IMG/VR virus record: IMGVR_UViG_3300037041_002342
Coordinates: 1 to 43,170 of that record
Origin: a virus
Length of the DNA: 43,170 nucleotides
Direction: 5' to 3' (one strand)
In this document: positions 32,255 to 40,900 of the stretch, piece by piece
Layout: each line of letters begins with the position of its first letter
Numbering within the stretch: position 1 is the first letter of the stretch
Translations under genes and position numbers: made by a program
Notes under the pieces: model-generated
Told to the model about the DNA's origin: nothing
Seen by the model: only the letters and a program-made list of their open reading frames with translations
The model's database searches: none

Positions 32255-34064
32255 ATGATGGTATCGTCTGCAGCCAGTCCTTCCTCCTTTGGGCAGAAGG
32301 ACCAAATGCAATGTCCAGGTACCTCAGGGCCTGTGAGTCCTCCCTGAATAGCTGTATGTCTATGTTATTGAAGATCCACTCCCAGTCCTGGATGTCGTTA
32401 CTGCCAAGACCTTTGAGGTACCTTACGTTCCTAGTCTTCTTTCCTGATGCAACGATCTTCTTGTACTGGTCTATGCTGTATGCATAATGGCGTCCCTTTC
32501 TTCCATCGGTCTCATAAGAGATGAGTGGCTTCACAAGAATGCCAAGCTTCTTCTGTCTGATGATGTAAGGGAACCAGCGGTAGAAGAGGTTGAGGAGAAG
32601 AGATGCAATGTGCTCTCCATCAACGTCCTGATCTGTTGCAATGATGATCTGTTTGAAGTCGCATGTCTCCTTTTCTATGTCAAGTCCCAAGATGTTTATG
32701 AGGTCCATGATCTCTTGGTTCGATGTCAGGTCAGAGAGCGTCTGCGTGTTCTTGACCTTCCCTCTGAGGGCATAGACCGCATCGCCCTCCTTGTCCCTCT
32801 TCTGTGCAAGCGATCCTGCAGCAGAGAGGCCCTCACAGAGGAAGATCCGGTTCTTCTTCTTTCCTGCAGGGAAGTACTTCTCACTGAACTTTATAGTGTT
32901 GTCCCTCTTCGCAGTCCTGATCTTCTTTAGCTCTCCCTTGTGCTGGTACTCCTCGATTGCCTTCTTGATCTTCAGCTCAAGGTCGCTCTTTGAGAACTCA
33001 CGCTTGAGCTTCTTTATCAGAGGCTCAATGAAAGGCATGAGCTCATCTCTCGTTGTTACAAACCTAGTCTTGTTCTGATCGCCGAACCTCATGATCTTCG
33101 GAGGAACATTGAGCGTTATGACAGTCTCATAGAAGTTGTGTGCCTGTTCGTAGCCGAGGATCTCATTGAGCATCTCATGCATCACAAGCTCATGGACCTG
33201 TCTTTGTCCCGTGCTCGATGCCTGTGTTGCATTAACAAATGATGCCCTGATTGAAGATGGAAACTTTGGATAGACGCAGACGGTACCAACCTTGTGTGAT
33301 ACAACCATTGCATCCTTTGGCATGAATGTCTTTGGAAGGTTTATCTCCTTTCCGTCCCATTTGACAATGAATGGAACATCCTTGAGGACAGGATCAAATG
33401 ATAGGATCCACTTTCTGAATGCCATCTGTGTGATGATGTACTCCTTGTCCCACTTTGCGCCCTTGAAGACGTCCTTCCTTGGGATGAACTTTATCGTCGT
33501 ACCAGTGTCTGTTCCCTTCTTTGTCGGTCTGTGCTCCTTGGTCTTGGAAGAAAAGTTCTCCCAGACCTGTGTGTATGTTATCTGAGGGTTGACCGTCTCT
33601 ATGCTGAACATAGATGAAAGCATGTTGGTCAGGGATATGCCCATGCCGTTTGTGCCGACGATGTTCTCCTCGATTCCATCGTTGTTGAAGTTGCTTCCTG
33701 CTCGAAGCATTGAGACTGCAGTTTCAACCATCGACATGCCGGACTTTGGGTGGACCCTCTCCGCGTTCTTGAACCCGCCACCGGTGTCTATGATCGTGGC
33801 ACTGTTGTCCTTTGAGCTGAACTCAACAGTGATGTGCTTGATCTTTCCTGACTGCCTCTTTGCCTCATCGAACGCATTGTCTATCGCTTCGTTGAGAATC
33901 TTATAGAAACCGACCGAAAGCATCTTTATTTCCTCAACAATGAGGCCAGACTTTATTATAGGGACCCTTTCCTCTGATGGTTCAACTGAGCCAACATATA
34001 TCGTTGGTTTGCGCAAAACGTGCTCAAAATCGGAAAGAACTTCTATCTCTTTGTTGACTGACAT
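32247..34064 (-). CDS. 39: Type II DNA topoisomerase, large ATPase subunit (gp39/gp60 fused, GyrB/ParE-like)
   Basis: 605 residues. GHKL ATPase motifs: LNEAIDNAFDEA at 57-68 (catalytic Glu, Mg-binding Asn), DTGGGF at 93-98 and GTNGMGISLTNML at 137-149. The TOPRIM domain has FLCEGLSAAG near 405 and ATDQDVDGEHIASLLLNLFYRW near 478-499. In T4 the TOPRIM part is separated as gp60; here both parts are in one chain. It supplies the ATP-driven half of the phage topoisomerase that supports origin use and fork progress. First gene of the long minus-strand replication run, divergent from the fibre genes. Confidence 0.94.
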   Translation of the reverse strand: MSVNKEIEVLSDFEHVLRKPTIYVGSVEPSEERVPIIKSGLIVEEIKMLSVGFYKILNEAIDNAFDEAKRQSGKIKHITVEFSSKDNSATIIDTGGGFKNAERVHPKSGMSMVETAVSMLRAGSNFNNDGIEENIVGTNGMGISLTNMLSSMFSIETVNPQITYTQVWENFSSKTKEHRPTKKGTDTGTTIKFIPRKDVFKGAKWDKEYIITQMAFRKWILSFDPVLKDVPFIVKWDGKEINLPKTFMPKDAMVVSHKVGTVCVYPKFPSSIRASFVNATQASSTGQRQVHELVMHEMLNEILGYEQAHNFYETVITLNVPPKIMRFGDQNKTRFVTTRDELMPFIEPLIKKLKREFSKSDLELKIKKAIEEYQHKGELKKIRTAKRDNTIKFSEKYFPAGKKKNRIFLCEGLSAAGSLAQKRDKEGDAVYALRGKVKNTQTLSDLTSNQEIMDLINILGLDIEKETCDFKQIIIATDQDVDGEHIASLLLNLFYRWFPYIIRQKKLGILVKPLISYETDGRKGRHYAYSIDQYKKIVASGKKTRNVRYLKGLGSNDIQDWEWIFNNIDIQLFREDSQALRYLDIAFGPSAQRRKDWLQTIPSYE

Positions 34065-34114
34065 GATGTTTTATCTTTTTAGTTGAAGGTTGAACAAATA
34101 TACTAAAAGAAGGC

Positions 34115-34124
34115 AAATATATAC
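34115..34124 (+). promoter_or_regulatory. Late-promoter-like element before fibre 2
   Basis: AAATATATAC lies 13 bases before ATG 34138 in the divergent gap 34065-34137. The gap must also hold the gp39 promoter on the other strand. No terminator is seen in it. Confidence 0.5.
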
Positions 34125-34137
34125 AAAAAAATTCTGG

Positions 34138-37100
34138 ATGTTAACTACCGAGCAGATCATAAACGCCCTTCAGAAGAAGCTCCTGGGCAGAGTAGCAGAC
34201 ACAGACCCAAACGCTCAAGTATTTGAAGAAACGATATCATCAGCAATACGGGTTGATATTGACCAGGTTTGGGGAAAATCTGATCTCATACCTTCGACAA
34301 ATCCTCTAAGTGGACCATCCTTCGGCGATGGAAGCACCTATTCTGATGACGGTTACGACATCATACAGAAGAAAGAGAAGGCAGCATTAGACTTCATTGA
34401 AGGGTCTGTCTATGCGTTCCAGTCTGCGTCCATCTCAAGGATCATATATCAGCCAGGATACGAAGTTACACTTTGGGCGCTTTCTGACTCGAGCCTTGAT
34501 CCGAACGATCCGAACAACTACACAGTAGAGATCGTTCAAGGCGTCAACACGGACTACATAATAGATCCAGACAGTGGTGTTATCCTGTTCCTCAATGGGC
34601 TTCCTGACAACGTCGACGCAACACACCCTCCTAGGATAGACTGCTATCTCTACATAGGACCTCTTGGATTTGAGATTGCACAAGGACCAACAGGACCTTC
34701 AGGAGGACCAACAGGACCAACTGGATCGACTGGTTCAACTGGACCTGTCGGTGCGACAGGCCCTACGGGCTTTGGCGTAACAGGCCCAACAGGTGCAGGC
34801 GTTCAAGGTGCTCAGGGCCCAACGGGTCCTGCGGCAGGCCCAACAGGCGCATCAGGAACACAGGGTCCACAAGGGGCACAGGGTCTCCAAGGAAGACAAG
34901 GCCTTCAAGGCCTTCAAGGCCTTCAGGGAAGACAAGGAAACCAAGGCGTTCAAGGGCTTCAAGGCACACAAGGAACGCAAGGAACCCAAGGCTTCACTGG
35001 AAACTCAGGAGCACAAGGACTTCAGGGAGTACAAGGACTCCAAGGACCGGAGGGCGATATTGGGCCTACAGGATCTGACGGATACCAGGGAGCACAGGGA
35101 CTACAAGGCCTGCAAGGTGCAACTGGCATTCAAGGGATGCAGGGGCTTCAAGGGCTTCAAGGATCACAGGGCATAACAGGAGACCAGGGGGCGCAAGGCC
35201 TTCAAGGCTTCCAAGGAGACGGAGGACCACAAGGTCTTCAGGGCATAACAGGCGCAGGTAGCGATGGAGCTCAAGGCCTTCAAGGCTTCCAAGGAAGGCA
35301 AGGAACTCAGGGAACTCAGGGTGTTCAGGGCTTCGGAGGAGCAATAGGATACTACGGATACTTCCTGGATCTTAATGATCAACCAAACAACAGTGCGTTG
35401 AGTCCTAATGTCGTGACATATGACACAACGATAGACTCAAGTGGTGTTTCTGTTCAGAACAATTCTGAAGTGACGTTTGCATATCCAGGTGTATACAATG
35501 TTCAGTTCTCTTTCCAGCTTGATAAGACTGATGCTGGAGTGGATTCAATAGACATTTGGCTTTCTCAAAACGGATCTCCTGTTGCAAACTCAAACACTAG
35601 GATAAACCTAACCGAAACAAACGATAAGAAGGTCGCTGCATGGAACTTCATTGTCACAACGACCGTTGCGAATGAATACGTTGAGCTGTACTGGTACTCT
35701 GCTGATGTTGACATGCGTTTGCACTATTTGGGAGCACAGTCAACGCCGACAAGGCCAGCAACACCTTCAGTAATACTTAGTGCGCAACAGGTGATGTACA
35801 CTCAGGTTGGCCCTCAGGGTCTTCAAGGTGCACAAGGAAATCAAGGAAATCAAGGAAATCAAGGTGTTCAGGGTCTACAAGGAAGACAAGGAAACCAGGG
35901 CAACCAAGGTGTTCAAGGCCTCCAGGGAAATCAAGGAACACAGGGCATGCAGGGAGTTCAAGGTGTTCAAGGCCTCCAGGGACTAACTGGTGCAGGCGTT
36001 CAAGGTATGCAAGGCCTTCAAGGAAACCAAGGTGTTCAAGGCCTCCAGGGACTAACTGGTGCAGGCGTTCAGGGCGTCCAAGGAAATCAAGGAATTGATG
36101 GCCCACAAGGACTTCAGGGGCTTCAAGGATTTCAGGGTCGTCAAGGCGCAACAGGTTCAAATGGTCTCACAGGAAACCAAGGCATGCAAGGGGCACAAGG
36201 AGTTCAAGGCATGCAAGGCTTCCAAGGACGACAAGGTGGAGTTGGAGATTTTGGACCGCAGGGATTCCAAGGTCTTCAGGGAATTCAAGGCCTACAAGGC
36301 GTACAAGGCCTGCAAGGAAATCAGGGCAACCAAGGTTTAACTGGCGCCGGAGTTCAAGGCATGCAAGGCTTCCAAGGACTTCAAGGCAACCAAGGTGCAC
36401 AGGGTGCACAGGGAGCTCAAGGCGTACAAGGCCTACAAGGAAATCAAGGGGTTCAGGGCGTTCAAGGCAACCAAGGAAATCAGGGCGTTCAAGGTGCGCA
36501 AGGAGCTCAAGGCGTACAAGGCCTACAAGGAAATCAAGGCAACCAAGGAAACCAGGGCGTTCAGGGAACACAGGGCGTTCAGGGAACACAAGGTCTTCAG
36601 GGCAATCAAGGCAATCAGGGCGTTCAAGGTGCACAGGGAGCTCAAGGCGTACAAGGCCTACAAGGAAATCAGGGCGTTCAAGGGGTTCAGGGAACACAAG
36701 GCGTTCAAGGTGCACAGGGAGCTCAAGGCGTACAAGGCCTACAAGGAAATCAAGGAAACCAGGGTGTTCAGGGTGCACAAGGAGCACAGGGTAATCAGGG
36801 AGTTCAGGGAACACAAGGTGTTCAAGGCCTTCAGGGAAGGCAGGGCAACCAAGGAAATCAAGGAGTTCAAGGTGCACAAGGAGTTCAGGGTGCTCAAGGC
36901 ACACAGGGAACTCAGGGCACACAAGGACTGCAAGGTGCACAAGGTGCACAGGGCAATCAAGGAGTTCAGGGGCTTCAGGGTCTGCAGGGAAGACAAGGAA
37001 ACCAAGGCAACCAAGGAGTTCAGGGTGCACAAGGCACACAGGGAACGCAAGGCACACAGGGGCTGCAAGGCAATCAAGGAGTTCAGGGTGCACAAGGCAC

Positions 37101-37959
37101 ACAGGGAACACAAGGCACACAAGGACTGCAAGGCAATCAAGGAGTTCAGGGTGCACAAGGAGTTCAGGGAACACAAGGCACACAAGGACTGCAAGGAGTT
37201 CAGGGAACACAGGGTCTTCAAGGCAACCAAGGAGTTCAAGGTTTGACAGGTGCTGGAGTTCAAGGTATGCAAGGCCTTCAGGGCAACCAAGGAGTTCAAG
37301 GTTTGACAGGTGCTGGAGTTCAAGGACTACAAGGAAATCAAGGAAACACTGGAATACAAGGGCTTCAAGGGCTTCAAGGAACACAGGGGCTTCAGGGATC
37401 TAATGGAAACATAGGCCCTCAGGGTCTGCAAGGATTCCAGGGACGCCAAGGAACGCAGGGCACACAAGGATTGCAAGGATTGCAAGGCCTTCAAGGTCTA
37501 CAGGGATTCCAAGGAATTCAAGGATACCAGGGGCTTGGAACACAGGGCATTCAAGGACTTCAAGGCTCTCCTGGGACTGTACTAACACTTGCTGCTGGAA
37601 ACTACGTACCTACTTTAGGAGGGCACGGAGCATGGACGCCTGACAGCCTATTAGTAAGATGCTTCCAATACATGAGAGTAGGTAGTGTCGTGACGGTAAG
37701 TGGCCAGCTTCTCATAGATCCTGCAGGAGCAGGACAGGCAACATTTTATGTAACACTTCCTGTTGCGTCAAACATCTCTAATTCTTGTGAGATAGCTGGA
37801 ACAGGTGCGACAGAATATGGAGCGGTTTTAGGTGGAAATGGCTTGACGCCTGCCAGAGTTTTTGGAGATCCTACCAATGACAGGGCATTGGTTGAATTCT
37901 ATGCCCCTTCTGGGTCATCATTTGAAATGTCTATACATTTCACATACTTGATATCCTAA
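34138..37959 (+). CDS. Collagen-like virion fibre protein 2 (complete)
   Basis: 1273 residues from ATG 34138; an in-frame TTG at 34090 would only translate the promoter region. Residues 1-182 are the N-terminal domain shared with the other two fibres (IPSTNPL, DGSTYS, GYDI). A short GPTG-type collagen part (34684-34880) changes to G-x-Q triplets. A C1q/TNF-like domain follows at about 403-557 ([15 protein letters not shown]), then a G-x-Q stalk at 558-1144. The C-terminal 129 residues ([11 protein letters not shown], then [12 protein letters not shown], ending FTYLIS) resemble a tip domain found on other phage fibres. It is likely a long trimeric fibre with a distal receptor-binding head; this is inferred. 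Confidence 0.88.
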   Translation: MLTTEQIINALQKKLLGRVADTDPNAQVFEETISSAIRVDIDQVWGKSDLIPSTNPLSGPSFGDGSTYSDDGYDIIQKKEKAALDFIEGSVYAFQSASISRIIYQPGYEVTLWALSDSSLDPNDPNNYTVEIVQGVNTDYIIDPDSGVILFLNGLPDNVDATHPPRIDCYLYIGPLGFEIAQGPTGPSGGPTGPTGSTGSTGPVGATGPTGFGVTGPTGAGVQGAQGPTGPAAGPTGASGTQGPQGAQGLQGRQGLQGLQGLQGRQGNQGVQGLQGTQGTQGTQGFTGNSGAQGLQGVQGLQGPEGDIGPTGSDGYQGAQGLQGLQGATGIQGMQGLQGLQGSQGITGDQGAQGLQGFQGDGGPQGLQGITGAGSDGAQGLQGFQGRQGTQGTQGVQGFGGAIGYYGYFLDLNDQPNNSALSPNVVTYDTTIDSSGVSVQNNSEVTFAYPGVYNVQFSFQLDKTDAGVDSIDIWLSQNGSPVANSNTRINLTETNDKKVAAWNFIVTTTVANEYVELYWYSADVDMRLHYLGAQSTPTRPATPSVILSAQQVMYTQVGPQGLQGAQGNQGNQGNQGVQGLQGRQGNQGNQGVQGLQGNQGTQGMQGVQGVQGLQGLTGAGVQGMQGLQGNQGVQGLQGLTGAGVQGVQGNQGIDGPQGLQGLQGFQGRQGATGSNGLTGNQGMQGAQGVQGMQGFQGRQGGVGDFGPQGFQGLQGIQGLQGVQGLQGNQGNQGLTGAGVQGMQGFQGLQGNQGAQGAQGAQGVQGLQGNQGVQGVQGNQGNQGVQGAQGAQGVQGLQGNQGNQGNQGVQGTQGVQGTQGLQGNQGNQGVQGAQGAQGVQGLQGNQGVQGVQGTQGVQGAQGAQGVQGLQGNQGNQGVQGAQGAQGNQGVQGTQGVQGLQGRQGNQGNQGVQGAQGVQGAQGTQGTQGTQGLQGAQGAQGNQGVQGLQGLQGRQGNQGNQGVQGAQGTQGTQGTQGLQGNQGVQGAQGTQGTQGTQGLQGNQGVQGAQGVQGTQGTQGLQGVQGTQGLQGNQGVQGLTGAGVQGMQGLQGNQGVQGLTGAGVQGLQGNQGNTGIQGLQGLQGTQGLQGSNGNIGPQGLQGFQGRQGTQGTQGLQGLQGLQGLQGFQGIQGYQGLGTQGIQGLQGSPGTVLTLAAGNYVPTLGGHGAWTPDSLLVRCFQYMRVGSVVTVSGQLLIDPAGAGQATFYVTLPVASNISNSCEIAGTGATEYGAVLGGNGLTPARVFGDPTNDRALVEFYAPSGSSFEMSIHFTYLIS
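34684..37570 (+). repeat. Nine-base periodic collagen repeats in fibre 2
   Basis: Glycine every third codon with Gln at nearly every Y position (G-x-Q), apart from the C1q-like island at 35343-35808. DNA words such as GGNNNNCAR recur every nine bases. Stop codons are rare in all frames here, so long antisense open frames are artefacts. Confidence 0.9.
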
Positions 37960-37976
37960 CAAAAAATTAAGAACAC

Positions 37977-40900
37977 TTGTCTGCTGTAGATCTTTTTAGA
38001 TCAGGACCAATAGTAAACCCACAGCCTGTAAAGGTTAGATTGGAGTATCCAAACTTCGGAGATGTTTCCGGAGGTGCAGTACTAGTATACTTTGGATACG
38101 TCCCAGAGAACAACCCTCTGTTTTCTAACACATATCCGGATGGTGCGACATACAGCTACGGCGGACTTGACATAGTAGAGAAGATAGAGTTACAGACTCT
38201 GTCAACTGTTGAGACGAGCCCGTATGCATTCACAAATGCAAGGCTCACGCACGTCATACCAAAGAACTATGGAGTAAACTACGATCCTATCGTATACCTC
38301 CCAGATGAGGATGACAACTATACGATAGTAGCAGATCCTAAGATCTACACACTATTTTATTACCCAGACACAGATAGCTTTGTGCTGTATTTTAGCATGA
38401 AGCCATCTGAGCTTGCATATGACTCTTCTGGAATGCCAACAAAGGAGCCAAAGATCACGTGTTACAAATACGTCTCTATTGTTGGTCTAGAAAACTTCAT
38501 TCCAGCAGGATCAGGACTTCAAGGATTTCAGGGAATTCAAGGCCTTCAAGGTTCTGGAGTCCAAGGTATGCAGGGGCTTCAGGGACTACAGGGAAGACAA
38601 GGAAACCAAGGCAGCCAAGGAACACAGGGCTTAACAGGTGCAGGGTTTCAAGGTATGCAAGGCCTTCAAGGAAACCAAGGCAGCCAAGGAACACAGGGCT
38701 TAACAGGTGCAGGAGTCCAGGGTATGCAAGGCCTTCAAGGAAACCAAGGCGGCCAAGGAACACAGGGCTTAACAGGCGCAGGTTTTCAAGGTATGCAAGG
38801 CCTTCAAGGAAACCAGGGAGCAGAGGGCACACAAGGCACACAGGGCTTAACAGGTGCCGGAGTTCAAGGTATGCAAGGCCTTCAAGGAAACCAAGGAGCA
38901 CAGGGCACACAGGGAACACAGGGGGCAACAGGTGCAGGAGTTCAAGGTGCACAGGGCAACCAAGGAGTTCAAGGTGCACAGGGAGCACAAGGCAACCAGG
39001 GTGTTCAAGGGGCACAAGGAGTTCAAGGAAACCAGGGCAACCAAGGAGTTCAGGGGCTTCAGGGTCTACAGGGAAGACAAGGAAACCAGGGCAACCAAGG
39101 AGTTCAGGGGCTTCAGGGTCTACAGGGAAGACAAGGAAACCAGGGCAACCAAGGAGTTCAGGGAGCTCAAGGAGTACAAGGAACTCAAGGTGCACAAGGA
39201 ACTCAAGGAGTTCAGGGCGCACAGGGGGTTCAAGGAACACAGGGGCTGCAGGGTAATCAAGGAAACCAAGGAGTTCAAGGTGCACAGGGCAATCAAGGTG
39301 TTCAGGGAACACAAGGCAACCAGGGTGTTCAAGGCCCACAAGGGGTTCAGGGTACTCAAGGCACACAGGGAACACAAGGCCCACAAGGATTGCAAGGTAA
39401 TCAAGGGGTTCAGGGTACTCAAGGCACACAGGGAACACAAGGCCCACAAGGACTGCAAGGTAACCAAGGGGTTCAGGGTACTCAAGGCAACCAAGGTGTT
39501 CAAGGGGCACAAGGAGTTCAAGGTGCCCAGGGCAACCAAGGAAACCAAGGGGTTCAGGGGCTTCAGGGTCTACAGGGAAGACAAGGAAACCAAGGGGTTC
39601 AGGGTGTTCAAGGAACCCAAGGTGTTCAAGGTGCACAAGGCAATCAGGGTGTTCAAGGGGCACAAGGAGTTGAAGGAACTCAAGGAGTACAGGGTGTTCA
39701 GGGAACACAAGGAGTTGAAGGAACTCAAGGAGTACAGGGTGTTCAGGGTCTTCAGGGTGCACAAGGCAACCAAGGTGTTCAAGGTACACAGGGCAACCAA
39801 GGTGTGCAGGGAACACAAGGTCTTCAAGGTTCAGGCGTCCAAGGAACCCAAGGCGTTCAAGGAACCCAAGGGGTCCAGGGCAACCAAGGTGTGCAGGGAA
39901 CACAAGGTCTTCAAGGTTCAGGCGTTCAAGGAACCCAAGGGGTCCAGGGCAACCAAGGTGTGCAGGGAACACAAGGTCTTCAAGGTTCAGGCGTTCAAGG
40001 TCTACAGGGAATCCAAGGTTTAGGGAGCCAAGGAAATCAAGGAACAATAGGACCACAAGGATTACAGGGGCCTAACAGTGGAATGCTTACCCCAAGCACA
40101 TATGTTGTACAGGGGAAATTAAATGCAGATCAGTCAATATCAAGCGGCTCAGATGTTGTAATACAATTTATTGATGATTTTGACCCACAGAATTGGTGGG
40201 ATTCTTCAACATATAAATTCACTCCGAACGTTGCTGGTTATTATCTGATAGATGTTGGTGCTTGGTTGGATGATGCAAACAGTACAACGGCACAGGGAAA
40301 TATACAGGCAAGAAAGAACGGAAGCACATTTGCAATAAATCAGTCGCCAACTAATGATGTTACAGGACAAGGTTTTTCTATCACAAAGATTGTGTACTTA
40401 AATGGTACTAGTGACTATGTTGATTTTACGTTCTATCAATCTACCGGTTCAAACGTTAACATTCTAGCTGGAACTGGATCTGGATCTGGCACTTGGTTCT
40501 CTGCAAATCTTTTAGCATATGGCCAACAGGGATCCCAGGGAATGCAAGGGCTTCAAGGCATACAAGGTTTGATCGGTTCACAGGGATTACAAGGTCTTCA
40601 AGGAACTCAAGGGGTTCAAGGAACTCAAGGCAATCAAGGTGTTCAGGGAACTCAAGGAGTTCAAGGAACTCAAGGCGTTCAGGGTTCAGGTGTTCAGGGA
40701 ACTCAAGGAGTTCAAGGTGCACAGGGCAATCAAGGCAACCAAGGAGTTCAAGGTGCACAAGGAAATCAGGGTGTTCAAGGTGTTCAGGGAACTCAAGGAG
40801 TTCAAGGTGCACAAGGAAATCAGGGTGTTCAAGGTGTTCAAGGAGCTCAAGGCAATCAGGGTGTTCAGGGAACTCAAGGAGTTCAAGGTGCACAGGGCAA

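Noticed and set aside
34065-34114. TATATTTG-like boxes on the minus strand before gp39, resembling the Bacteroidetes promoter TAnnTTTG, with a TTTG about 21 bases further upstream
   Set aside because: Only one site, overlapping the palindromic TA-rich late element on the other strand, and several genes here have Shine-Dalgarno-like leaders, which is unlike Bacteroidetes. Not enough to name a host.
34090-34137. Sixteen-residue N-terminal extension of fibre 2 from TTG 34090
   Set aside because: It would translate the ATATATAC element, while ATG 34138 has suitable spacing to that element.
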